64,000 nucleotides of DNA from UBA11710 sp049287025 (GTDB lineage Bacteria > Patescibacteriota > Patescibacteriia > Magasanikbacterales > UBA922). The DNA lies in NCBI GenBank assembly GCA_049287025.1, contig JBAQFA010000022.1:1-64000 (forward strand), read 5' to 3'. The notes beneath the pieces are model-generated. The model worked only from the letters and a program-made list of their open reading frames with translations, did not search any database and had not been told where the DNA came from. Of this stretch, positions 17,952 through 25,208 are shown in pieces. The first letter of the stretch is position 1. Each line of letters begins with the position of its first letter. A program made the translations under genes and the position numbers.

Positions 17952-18824
17952 TTAGTCATTAAATTTATATTTTTTAATATTTCTAATTTTTTGTTCAGTA
18001 CAAATAACCGTGTTCCACAATAATCTCGCTACCGTAATTGGTCCGACACCGCCAGGAGTGGGGGTGACATAGCTGGCTTTTTTTATTACTTCTTCTACAT
18101 TGACATCACCAGACATTTTTCCTTTTAAAAAACTTACGCCAGTATCAATTACAATTGCATTCTTTTTTACCATATTACCGCACAAAATATTTTTTACACC
18201 GACACCAGTCACTATTAGATCACTCATCAAACATTTCTTTTTTATATCTTTGGTTTTGCTATTGCAAGTCATAACACTCGCGCGTTCATTGGCCATCATT
18301 ATTGCTAATGGTTTACCAACTAGAGCACCCATACCAATAATTGTTACATTTTTGCCTACCAAATCAAATTTCAGATCATGAATAATACTCATGACTGCGC
18401 CTGGAGTGGGGGGTACTATGTAATTAGTTTTCATGACTAACTTTCCTAAATTAGTATCAGTCAAACAATCTACATCTAATTCTGGTTTAATGGCGTTTAA
18501 AATATTAGTTGTGTATAAATGTTCTGGTAAAGGTAGTTGAACAATAATGCCAGAAAGTTTTTTATCGGTTTGAATAGTTTTTATTTTTTTGATCAAATCA
18601 ATCTCAGTAATTTTTTCTGGCAATTCATACAATTTGAAATCCATTCCAACACTCTCGGCTGCTTGCCCTTTTTTTCTAACATAAGTCTGTGAAGGTAAAT
18701 CTGCTCCAACCAAAACCACAGCCAATTTTGGAGTGTGGCCTTGCTTTTTTAAGAGGGCTACTTGTTTAGCAGTTTTTTGTTCAATTTTTTTGGCAATTAG
18801 CTTGCCATCAATTAATTTACCCAT
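17952..18824 (-). CDS. folD: Methylene-THF dehydrogenase / methenyl-THF cyclohydrolase
   Basis: Makes 10-formyl-THF, the one-carbon donor used by PurN and PurH. ATG at 18824 (MGKLIDGKLIAKKIE) starts on the conserved domain; a longer frame upstream adds unrelated hydrophobic residues. Motifs: YVRKKGQAAESVGM with the catalytic Lys, GIIVQLPLPEH and the C-terminal TPGGVGPITVARLLWNT. About 290 residues, normal. It is the first gene of the purine block and six bases upstream of purA. Confidence 0.95.
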   Translation of the reverse strand: MGKLIDGKLIAKKIEQKTAKQVALLKKQGHTPKLAVVLVGADLPSQTYVRKKGQAAESVGMDFKLYELPEKITEIDLIKKIKTIQTDKKLSGIIVQLPLPEHLYTTNILNAIKPELDVDCLTDTNLGKLVMKTNYIVPPTPGAVMSIIHDLKFDLVGKNVTIIGMGALVGKPLAIMMANERASVMTCNSKTKDIKKKCLMSDLIVTGVGVKNILCGNMVKKNAIVIDTGVSFLKGKMSGDVNVEEVIKKASYVTPTPGGVGPITVARLLWNTVICTEQKIRNIKKYKFND

Positions 18825-18878
18825 AAAAGTATTATTTGAGAAAGGACTTAAATATTTTATCACAATACTGTAAAAAAA

Positions 18879-18905
18879 CAAAATCCCCAGAGTGGGGAAT
18901 TTTGT
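18879..18905 (-). terminator. Terminator between the exported-protein gene and folD
   Basis: Stem CAAAATCCCC / GGGGAATTTTG around AGAGT, flanked by A and T runs. Lies just past the end of the gene at 18923, which is transcribed leftwards. Confidence 0.7.
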
Positions 18906-18922
18906 TAGTATTTTTAGGTCTG

Positions 18923-19624
18923 TTATTTAGTGTATAATCCCTTCAAATTCAATTCATTTTTTGTGACTAAAATTTCAGTTAAATTTACATTTGGAATGGG
19001 GTAAATAATGTTATCAGGATTAATTTTAATTGATTTTAAAATTTTATCTGAGATTGATTTGGCAATTGGCAAGCCTGCAAATTTCACTTTTTGGATACTA
19101 AATTGTACTTGACCATTATTTACGCTTGGAGAAATATTCAATAATATATTTCCACTAATTGGTTTTTCAATTTCACCGGCAATTTCAATTAAATTATTTT
19201 GTAGAGTTATACTATTTATAACAATATTGCCAGTGACATTGTTATACTTTGAGATTTCCGTGTTTATACGAGACAAAACTACTTTTGTAAGTTCTTCTTG
19301 AGTAAAAGAAAAATCAAGATCTTTTTGACCGTCATGTCTTCCTGTTACAACTCGTTCGATATCTTTAATTTTATGTTGAGTTTCTACTATATCTAATTCT
19401 ATTGGTTCTGGTTCTTCTATTTTTATCTCAGGTTTTGGCTCTGGTTTTTTAAAAAAATCTACCACTTTATTCCAAAGATTTTTTTTAACTGGTTGTTCAG
19501 CTTGTTCAGTCTTTACATTATTATCTTTTTTAAACCAGTTTGACCAAAAAGCTGCATTGGCATTGGTGGTGGTTATGGAGATCCCTAGCACTAGAATTAG
19601 TAGGAACAGTGTTATTTTTTTCAT
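18923..19624 (-). CDS. Exported protein of unknown function (YpmS/DUF2993-like fold possible)
   Basis: 233 residues. Residues 1-25 form a clear signal peptide (KKITLFLLILVLGISITTT, then NANAAFW). A Lys/Pro/Glu-rich linker spans roughly 45-80. The C-terminal 150 residues have alternating hydrophobic strands (NIVINSITLQNNLIEIAGEI, FAGLPIAKSISDKIL), resembling lipid-binding-like exported domains such as YpmS. No lipobox cysteine and no catalytic motif. Separated from the tRNA locus by an AT-rich gap and from folD by a terminator. The family suggestion is weak. Confidence 0.6.
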   Translation of the reverse strand: MKKITLFLLILVLGISITTTNANAAFWSNWFKKDNNVKTEQAEQPVKKNLWNKVVDFFKKPEPKPEIKIEEPEPIELDIVETQHKIKDIERVVTGRHDGQKDLDFSFTQEELTKVVLSRINTEISKYNNVTGNIVINSITLQNNLIEIAGEIEKPISGNILLNISPSVNNGQVQFSIQKVKFAGLPIAKSISDKILKSIKINPDNIIYPIPNVNLTEILVTKNELNLKGLYTK

Positions 19625-19676
19625 ATGTTAAAAATTTTAATAATTAAAAATTAAATTATATAGGCGTGTCATGTAG

Positions 19677-19760
19677 TTCCGAGACTTGGAGTCTGAACCT
19701 CCTCGGCTCATCAACCGAAGAGGTCGAGAACCAAGATAAACAGATTCAGAGTCTGTTGTC
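19677..19760 (-). pseudogene. Broken tRNA-Gln copy with hairpin inserted in the T-loop
   Basis: Shares with the intact tRNA-Gln the anticodon arm (ACAGA CTCTGAA TCTGT), variable region, T-stem and acceptor 3' strand (TCTCGGAA). After GGTTC in the T-loop 34 extra nucleotides are inserted that fold as CCTC-TCGG / CCGA-GAGG; GGTTC recurs at the far side of the insert. The 5' acceptor strand and most of the D-arm are missing, replaced by a second hairpin at 19761-19794. It cannot fold as a tRNA. Confidence 0.75.
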
Positions 19761-19797
19761 TAGGCCTCTTCGGCCATCCACCGACGAGGTGGACTAC
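19761..19797. repeat. 34-nt REP-like hairpin at the D-arm of the broken tRNA copy
   Basis: GGCCTCTTCGGCC ATCC ACCGACGAGGTGG pattern: CCTC-n-TCGG pairs with CCGA-n-GAGG. Same length and design as the T-loop insert and as 20140-20173. Confidence 0.65.
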
Positions 19798-19803
19798 CTT
19801 TTG

Positions 19804-19874
19804 TTCCGAGACTTGGAGTCGAACCAAGATAAACAGATTCAGAGTCTGTTGTCCTACCATTAGACGATCTCGGA
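19804..19874 (-). tRNA. tRNA-Gln (anticodon CTG)
   Basis: Read on the minus strand: acceptor TCCGAGA / TCTCGGA with discriminator A, D-stem GTCT/GGAC around AATGGTA, anticodon stem ACAGA/TCTGT with loop CTCTGAA (anticodon CTG, reading CAG), T-stem CTTGG/CCAAG with loop TTCGACT. No encoded CCA. The first 15 nucleotides overlap the 3' end of the GIY-YIG gene. Confidence 0.92.
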
Positions 19875-20129
19875 TTTTTTGAAATAATTATTTAGTTTAT
19901 CTCTTAATACTTCTCTACCATATCCTGATTTATAAAATAATTCCATTTTTCTCGCATCATTTTCGTTAATATGTGCCTCATAAAAAATTAATTTCCATGG
20001 CCTGTTATTTTTTGTAAATTCACCACCTAAACCATTGTTATGTTCTAAAAATCTTCTCTTTAGATTGTTAGTGAAGCCAATATATAATTTCTTGTTTTTA
20101 ATACTTTCTAAACAATAGGTGTAATACAT
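19860..20129 (-). CDS. GIY-YIG nuclease domain protein
   Basis: About 89 residues, the size of the free-standing UPF0213-like GIY-YIG domain. MYYTYCLES...KLYIGFTNN corresponds to the GIY and YIG strands, followed by LKRRFLEHNNG with the catalytic Arg and a later Glu region (MELFYKSG). ATG at 20129 is chosen because the domain begins there; the longer frame upstream only translates the REP hairpin. Its last five codons lie inside tRNA-Gln, and REP hairpins flank both ends of the locus. Related genes are often repair or homing-type nucleases. Confidence 0.75.
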   Translation of the reverse strand: MYYTYCLESIKNKKLYIGFTNNLKRRFLEHNNGLGGEFTKNNRPWKLIFYEAHINENDARKMELFYKSGYGREVLRDKLNNYFKKSEIV

Positions 20130-20139
20130 AGGGTAGGCT

Positions 20140-20177
20140 GGGTCTCTTCGGACCATCCGCCGATGAGGCGGAGAGCT
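20140..20177. repeat. REP-like hairpin upstream of the GIY-YIG gene
   Basis: CTCTTCGG ACCATCCG CCGATGAG hairpin with overlapping palindrome CCGCCGATGAGGCGG. Same 34-nt family as the tRNA-copy inserts; the CCGATGAGGCGG part recurs after guaB. Confidence 0.7.
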
Positions 20178-20190
20178 CACAACAAAATTT

Positions 20191-20979
20191 TTACAACCTT
20201 TCAAATTTTTTCGTTGGGGAATATCCACTTTTTACTTCATCACCATCACTGTGCCCATCACCATCACTATCTTTTAGCCAAGTTATTGTGCCATATTTCA
20301 TTTCTTCTGCTTTTATTAAGCCATCATTATCGCCGTCATAATTTTTACTCTGGTCTATAATTGGACTGGTAAAAATAGCAATTTTCTGGCCATTTCTTGT
20401 ATTAAATCCAGGCAAAAAGTCGTGAATAGCGTTTAATATAGTATCATATTTATAGCGAAAGTCAAGACCAAAACGGGTACCTGGTTCTTGGGTAATAAAT
20501 TCTTTTTTATCTTCATTATAACCAGAAATGACTAAAACATGATAAATTGGGCCACCATTTTTGAAGTATGGATTTTTTAGAGATTTTCCATAAACAGGAA
20601 TAATTACTGGACGGGAATTATCAATCTCATTTTTTATTTGCTCCGGAGTCGGGTTAGATACAGTTTTTGCTTCCCATGGTAAAAATAAGTTGATTAACTC
20701 TGTTATTTTCTGGGCGTTTTCATCCAGACTTCTACCGTACTGGTTTTCCTTTATTCGGTTAATTCTTAGTAATTCTGTTTTGGCGGTTAGTTGATTTAGA
20801 TTTTTTTTGGCATAATAAGAATCAACCATTAAAATACTGGCTTCTTCACAAAAATTTTGCCAAGGTTCGCGCCAATTATAATATGGTGCCTGGGAAGTAA
20901 AAGGTACTGCTAGATTGCTTTCCGCCAGGGCAATTTGGGGTAGAAAAATTAATATGATTAAAAGAAATATTTTTTTCAT
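20191..20979 (-). CDS. Exported C39-like cysteine peptidase with calcium-type repeats
   Basis: 262 residues. Signal peptide 1-19 ending ALAE. The papain-like C39_2-type domain has VPFTSQAP, the candidate nucleophile Cys44 in NFCEEASIL and the candidate catalytic His near residue 146 in IYHVLVISGY. The C-terminus carries acidic DGDNDG and DSDGDGHSDGDE loops like thrombospondin-3/dockerin calcium sites. Likely acts outside the membrane on peptides or wall-associated proteins. Ten bases separate it from the upstream spermidine-synthase-like gene. Substrate unknown. Confidence 0.75.
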   Translation of the reverse strand: MKKIFLLIILIFLPQIALAESNLAVPFTSQAPYYNWREPWQNFCEEASILMVDSYYAKKNLNQLTAKTELLRINRIKENQYGRSLDENAQKITELINLFLPWEAKTVSNPTPEQIKNEIDNSRPVIIPVYGKSLKNPYFKNGGPIYHVLVISGYNEDKKEFITQEPGTRFGLDFRYKYDTILNAIHDFLPGFNTRNGQKIAIFTSPIIDQSKNYDGDNDGLIKAEEMKYGTITWLKDSDGDGHSDGDEVKSGYSPTKKFERL

Positions 20980-20989
20980 ATGGTAATTT

Positions 20990-22477
20990 TTAAGACTGTA
21001 ATTTTGAAATATAATAATCTACTGGAGCGTAATTATCTGTCAGTATTGGTAAATTTAATTCTACCACTTCATTATATTCATTATTTAACATTTCTGATAT
21101 GTCAGCTTCTATTTTTTTGTCAATGTCTGTGTCCTTATTCAATTTAGCTTTACTGGCTATCATTATAATATTTTGATGCTCTTCAAAGGATACTTTTTTA
21201 ACTTGAAATAATTTGGTATGGGCAAATTTTTCTTGGTAAGTTTTTAATTCAGCTTGTAAAAAAGAATTTTTTTCTCCAGTAAAAGAGGAAATAAGATTTA
21301 TTATTACCACTCCATTGTCATCCAAAATATTATAAAGTTTTTGCACTGCCTCAATTGTCGTGAGCTGATAGGGGATAGACAGATGGGAATTGAAAGCATC
21401 TATATAAATAGTATCAAATTTTTCTGTGGAATTATTTAAAAAAGTTCTAGCATCTTCGTGGATTATTTCCAAATTTTTGTTATCTACAGGTAGATGAAAA
21501 TATTTTTTGGCAATTTCAGTCATACCTGGGTCAATTTCTACGACAGTTAATTTTGTCTCAGGGTGAGTGGACAAGAAATATTTTGGAAAAGAATAACCGG
21601 CTCCACCAATCATTAGAGCATTTTTTATGTTAGGAACAAAGTAATCACCGAGTTTATAAAATTTTGTATAGTCAAAAACTAGTTCATTTGGATTGTCCAA
21701 ATACATAGCCGATTGGGTGGAAAGTGGGTCAATTTGAATTTTCATCACTGGCCTATCATTTTCTTTGCTCTGGTATACCCAAACTCGGTTATATTCAGTA
21801 TCAATATCATTAAAACTCTTACTTTGCACAAAATTATTTTGTGCTACCAAAAAACTTATTACAATTAAACATAAAAATAAAATTTTTGTTTTAAGATTAT
21901 TTTTTATAGATAATAAAAGTGAAACAATAAATAAAGTAATGGCAATAATAAATAATATTTTAGTTGTGCCAAAAAAGGGGATTAGGACAAAGCCAGTCAG
22001 AAAAGTACCAAAAATACTTCCCACTGTAGAAATGGCATAGAGTCGGCCAATGATTTTGCCAGAGTTTTCTAGATCTTGCATTTTTAATTTGGCAGCGTAA
22101 GGAGCAATAATACCAAACATAAAACTAGGAAAAGCAAAGAGTAGTACAGACGAGATGGTGCTCATGTTATAAATATTCATTTTTAAGCCAAGCAAAAGAA
22201 AAAGTAAGGGAAAATTAATAAAAATTATAAATAAAATAAAAAAGGCATTAAATAAAATTGTTTTCGCAAGAAATTTATGCGTTGGTTGTTTGTCAGCTAG
22301 TTTTCCACCCCACCAATAGCCTAAACTTAAAAAGCCCATAATCACCCCGATTATAGCTGTCCAAACAATGGTTGATGTCCCGACAAAGGGAGCAAGAATT
22401 CTAGAAGCAATGATTTCCAAAATCATTAGACAGGCTCCGCAAATGAAGACGACAATTTCTAATAAATATTTTTTCAT
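20990..22477 (-). CDS. Membrane-embedded spermidine-synthase-like methyltransferase fold
   Basis: 495 residues. The first 210 contain several hydrophobic membrane segments (ICGACLMILEIIASRIL, TAIIGVIMGFLSLGYW and more), a transporter-like module known from fused MFS/spermidine synthase proteins. The C-terminal half is a Rossmann domain with IGGAGYSFPKYFL, VVEIDPGMTEIAKKYF and HEDARTFL, matching polyamine aminopropyltransferases. Whether it makes polyamines is doubtful without a SAM decarboxylase nearby. Four bases from dnaX. Confidence 0.8.
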   Translation of the reverse strand: MKKYLLEIVVFICGACLMILEIIASRILAPFVGTSTIVWTAIIGVIMGFLSLGYWWGGKLADKQPTHKFLAKTILFNAFFILFIIFINFPLLFLLLGLKMNIYNMSTISSVLLFAFPSFMFGIIAPYAAKLKMQDLENSGKIIGRLYAISTVGSIFGTFLTGFVLIPFFGTTKILFIIAITLFIVSLLLSIKNNLKTKILFLCLIVISFLVAQNNFVQSKSFNDIDTEYNRVWVYQSKENDRPVMKIQIDPLSTQSAMYLDNPNELVFDYTKFYKLGDYFVPNIKNALMIGGAGYSFPKYFLSTHPETKLTVVEIDPGMTEIAKKYFHLPVDNKNLEIIHEDARTFLNNSTEKFDTIYIDAFNSHLSIPYQLTTIEAVQKLYNILDDNGVVIINLISSFTGEKNSFLQAELKTYQEKFAHTKLFQVKKVSFEEHQNIIMIASKAKLNKDTDIDKKIEADISEMLNNEYNEVVELNLPILTDNYAPVDYYISKLQS

Positions 22478-22480
22478 TGG

Positions 22481-24073
22481 CTAAGTAATAATTTCTCCAC
22501 CCAAGGAAGAAGCAATTTCTTTAAGATCATCCGAATTTTGTTTTTGTTCACTTTCCTCAACTACACAATTTAGTCTTACTTTGGTTGACATAATTTCACC
22601 CAAAGCATTTTCCAAACTGTCTTTGCATTTGTGTTCCATAATTTTGTCTTTGTGAAAACTAAAACCAACGGAAATGTGTAGAGTATTTTCATTAACATTT
22701 TTTAGTTCAGCCATTTTTAGGATAAAGACTAGAGAAGGGAAGTCTGTTTCAATTTTTCTGATAAAAGTATTCCAGTGTTTTTTTACATCATCCATTGTAA
22801 AAGTTGATGGTTTGCAAACCAAATTTATTACTTTTTCTTTTATGGTTGTTTTTCCACCTTCGCCAAGGCTACGAGGGGCAGGTTGTATTTCATTATCTTC
22901 AGTGGGCTTAATTTTTTGTTCAATAATAACATTGTCAGTTTTTTTAATTTGGTTATTATCTGTGTTATTTGTGCCTGTATTATCTGTGGTCGAACACCAC
23001 TCTATAATCAACATTTCCAAAGGTAATTGAGACAAAAGACAGGTTTTCATTTGGTTAATTCTCTCTAGGGCCAAATCAATTAGTTTTATTAGTTCTGGAT
23101 GAGTAATTTCTTTGGTTAATTTGTTTATTTGTTTTTTGGCTTCATCACTTAGGTCTATTTCCAGATTTTCATTTTGACCACTGGCTTTCGTCACCATGAT
23201 CGTTCGTAATAATTGGATAGTATCCAGAGCAAATTGATCCAAATTTATCCCGTCATTTGCCAAATTATTAATCAAATCAATACTGGTCTTGGTATCATGA
23301 TTAAAAAGGGCTTGGATTAATTCCAAAGTTTTCTCTACATTGGTACTAGGTAGAACAAGCGAGGCAATTTCTGGAGTAATATTTTTTTCACCCGTTGCCA
23401 TGATTTGATCCAAGAGACTAACAGCATCACGGACACAGCCATCGCTTTTGTTAATAATTCGGTCAACCACTTCTTTATCAATTTTGGTATCTTCGGCTTT
23501 GGCAATACTGTTGATTTGTTTTTTCATCACTTCATAACCAACTTTGTGAAAACCAAACCGTTGACAGCGGGAGATAATGGTTTCGGGTAGTTTTTGCAAT
23601 TCAGTCGTGGCTAAAATAAAAATCACATGCTCGGGTGGTTCTTCCAATGTTTTTAATAAAGCATTAAAAGCACTAGTAGAAAGCATGTGGACTTCGTCTA
23701 TAATAAAGACTTTGTATTTTGATTTGGTAGGTTTGAAGCGAGCATTATCAATGATATTTTCTCTTACATTATCTACTCCAGTATGAGAAGCAGCATCTAT
23801 TTCAATTACATCAATTGACCGAGAACTACTGATTTCTCCACACGAGCCACAAGAATTGCAAGGTTCAAAGTCATTTTTTTTGCGTTTTTCACAATTTATA
23901 GCTTTAGCCAAGATTCTTGCTAGCGTAGTTTTGCCCACACCGCGTGGTCCAGAAAACAAATAAGCATGAGCCACGTTGTCACTGTTTACTTGGTTGGAGA
24001 GGGTTTTTACAATATGATCCTGGCCGATTACGTCAGAAAAAATTTGTGGGCGGTGTTTGTGATAGAGAGCCAT
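22481..24073 (-). CDS. dnaX: DNA polymerase III gamma/tau subunit
   Basis: Clamp-loader ATPase. ATG at 24073 (MALYHKHRPQIFSDV) is used; an in-frame TTG two codons earlier is unlikely. Walker A GPRGVGKTT near residue 43, the zinc cluster CNSCGSC near residue 74, Walker B FIIDEVHMLS and sensor ATTELQKLP are intact. About 530 residues. The linker near residues 400-410 includes APRSLGEGG, which is encoded by a palindromic repeat-like stretch at 22854-22882 and probably reflects a repeat inserted in frame. The C-terminal domain has KKHWNTFIRKIE. Confidence 0.95.
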   Translation of the reverse strand: MALYHKHRPQIFSDVIGQDHIVKTLSNQVNSDNVAHAYLFSGPRGVGKTTLARILAKAINCEKRKKNDFEPCNSCGSCGEISSSRSIDVIEIDAASHTGVDNVRENIIDNARFKPTKSKYKVFIIDEVHMLSTSAFNALLKTLEEPPEHVIFILATTELQKLPETIISRCQRFGFHKVGYEVMKKQINSIAKAEDTKIDKEVVDRIINKSDGCVRDAVSLLDQIMATGEKNITPEIASLVLPSTNVEKTLELIQALFNHDTKTSIDLINNLANDGINLDQFALDTIQLLRTIMVTKASGQNENLEIDLSDEAKKQINKLTKEITHPELIKLIDLALERINQMKTCLLSQLPLEMLIIEWCSTTDNTGTNNTDNNQIKKTDNVIIEQKIKPTEDNEIQPAPRSLGEGGKTTIKEKVINLVCKPSTFTMDDVKKHWNTFIRKIETDFPSLVFILKMAELKNVNENTLHISVGFSFHKDKIMEHKCKDSLENALGEIMSTKVRLNCVVEESEQKQNSDDLKEIASSLGGEIIT

Positions 24074-24083
24074 AAACAAAATT

Positions 24084-24152
24084 CAAAATACACATATCAA
24101 AATACATGGAATAACATACAAAATTTGTATTTTGGTATGTGTATTTTGTATT
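24084..24152. repeat. Inverted repeat upstream of dnaX
   Basis: CAAAATACACATATCAAAAT and its inverse GTATTTTGGTATGTGTATTT form long arms just upstream of the dnaX start; could act in its leader. Confidence 0.55.
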
Positions 24153-24266
24153 TTAATAGTTGAGTTATTTTTTTAAAATCATTAATATTATATATTATAA
24201 ACAATACGAAGTAAACAATGAAATTAATTATCAATTACAAGATATCCCCACCCTTAGCCTATAGGG

Positions 24267-24295
24267 TTGCCCTGGGGAGGTGTTTATGCTATAAT
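24267..24295 (+). promoter_or_regulatory. Promoter of the SWIB gene
   Basis: TTGCCC (24267-24272), 17 bp, TATAAT (24290-24295) about 60 bases before the start codon. CCACCC and GGGT..GGTG words around the -35 could pair. Confidence 0.7.
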
Positions 24296-24354
24296 ATACA
24301 AGTTAATTAACTAAGACTTGATTTATACAAGTTTTAAATTTAATCTATATCTAT

Positions 24355-24612
24355 ATGGTAAGAAAAGCAAATCCAGCTTTGTTAAAGCCAATGACGCTTA
24401 CAGCAGAGCTAGAAGCCGTAACTGGCAAAGGTCCTATGCCACGTTCTCAAGTGGTAAAGAAACTATGGGAATATATCAAGAAGCATAATTTACAAAATCC
24501 AGCTAACAAGAGAAATATTTTCGCTGATGAAAAATTATTGCCAGTATTTGGTGGTAAGAAAGAAGTTAACATGTTTGAAATGACAAAATTGGTTTCAAAA
24601 CACTTGTCATAA
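24355..24612 (+). CDS. SWIB/MDM2-domain protein
   Basis: 85 residues that are essentially one SWIB domain: PMTLTAELEAVTG, then MPRSQVVKKLWEYIKKHNLQ, RNIFADEKLLPVFGGKKEV and NMFEMTKLVSKHL. SWIB domains are best known from eukaryotic SWI/SNF complexes and topoisomerase fusions and from chlamydiae; free-standing copies occur in some bacteria. It may bind DNA or proteins at the nucleoid. Monocistronic: own promoter upstream, strong terminator 31 bases downstream. Confidence 0.85.
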   Translation: MVRKANPALLKPMTLTAELEAVTGKGPMPRSQVVKKLWEYIKKHNLQNPANKRNIFADEKLLPVFGGKKEVNMFEMTKLVSKHLS

Positions 24613-24642
24613 TAACAAGAAAACACACAAACAATAAAACAA

Positions 24643-24676
24643 AAAACACCCCGTCTTTAAAAAAGCGGGGTGTTTT
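24643..24676 (+). terminator. Terminator after the SWIB gene
   Basis: Stem ACACCCCG / CGGGGTGT with an AT loop, A-run before and T-run after. Confidence 0.9.
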
Positions 24677-24696
24677 ATTTTAGTTATTAGTACCAT

Positions 24697-24723
24697 TGTT
24701 TTTTTGTCTATTTCGTGTATAAT
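24697..24723 (+). promoter_or_regulatory. Promoter of the small gene at 24767
   Basis: Extended -10 TGTATAAT (TATAAT at 24718-24723) with a weak -35 TTGTTT 15 bp upstream. Confidence 0.5.
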
Positions 24724-24766
24724 AATTTTATCATAAACGTTTCGTTAAAAAAGGGAGGTGCGAGGG

Positions 24767-25045
24767 ATGACGAAAAGGCGCTTGAAGGGTCGAGCCAACA
24801 AGAATAAAATTGAAGGCTCTCTGAGCCTTATCGGTAAGGTAAGTCCTCTCAAACCGTGGATTTTTCCTAAAAAAGGTGGTGGCCCGTATCTTACGGGTAT
24901 ACCTAGCTTTTTTAAAGTTGATGATCCATTACCTATGGAGGTAGTACCAGCGATGATACCACGACTAAGTAGTCGTGGTTGGCGAAACATTTTATTGATA
25001 GCCCCTAGGCCTGGAGGACCTAAGGGCTACGGTTCGTTAAATTAA
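24767..25045 (+). CDS. Small basic proline/glycine-rich orphan protein, 92 residues
   Basis: Not recognised. ATG at 24767 has GGGAGGT seven bases upstream; a GTG nine bases earlier would overlap that ribosome site. The N-terminus TKRRLKGRANKNK is strongly basic, followed by Pro/Gly-rich stretches (PKKGGGPYLTG, APRPGGPKGYG). No membrane segment. GC content lies between the AT-rich genes and the GC-rich islands. Own promoter and terminator. The opposite strand also has an open frame, so coding should be confirmed; the excellent ribosome site favours this strand. Confidence 0.6.
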   Translation: MTKRRLKGRANKNKIEGSLSLIGKVSPLKPWIFPKKGGGPYLTGIPSFFKVDDPLPMEVVPAMIPRLSSRGWRNILLIAPRPGGPKGYGSLN

Positions 25046-25047
25046 AA

Positions 25048-25077
25048 ATATCCCGATTCTGATCAGGATATTTTTTT
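25048..25077 (+). terminator. Terminator after the 24767 gene
   Basis: ATATCC / GGATAT stem with a 12-base loop and seven T. Confidence 0.75.
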
Positions 25078-25112
25078 ATCCCTCTTTTATTTACTAGAAG
25101 TAGTGAACAAAA

Positions 25113-25200
25113 GAAGGGTGAGGATCTGCCGAAGCAATCCCCACATTGTTCGCTGTTCACGTCTTGCGCATTGACGCGAACGTGCATCACCACACCCTTC
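25113..25200 (-). terminator. Large structured trailer of the GC-rich gene at 25209
   Basis: On the minus strand an outer stem GAAGGGTG / CACCCTTC encloses a second stem GTTCGC / GCGAAC and a third CGTC / GACG, followed by TTTTGTTCAC. The nested design is larger than an ordinary terminator. Confidence 0.5.
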
Positions 25201-25208
25201 CCAACACG

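Noticed and set aside
20130..20228. Longer N-terminus for the GIY-YIG protein
   Set aside because: It translates the REP hairpin, overlaps the peptidase gene and adds no domain sequence.
24084..24295. Purine riboswitch or PurR site upstream of purine or dnaX genes
   Set aside because: I looked for conserved purine-riboswitch loops and PurBox-like words near the block and found none I could support.
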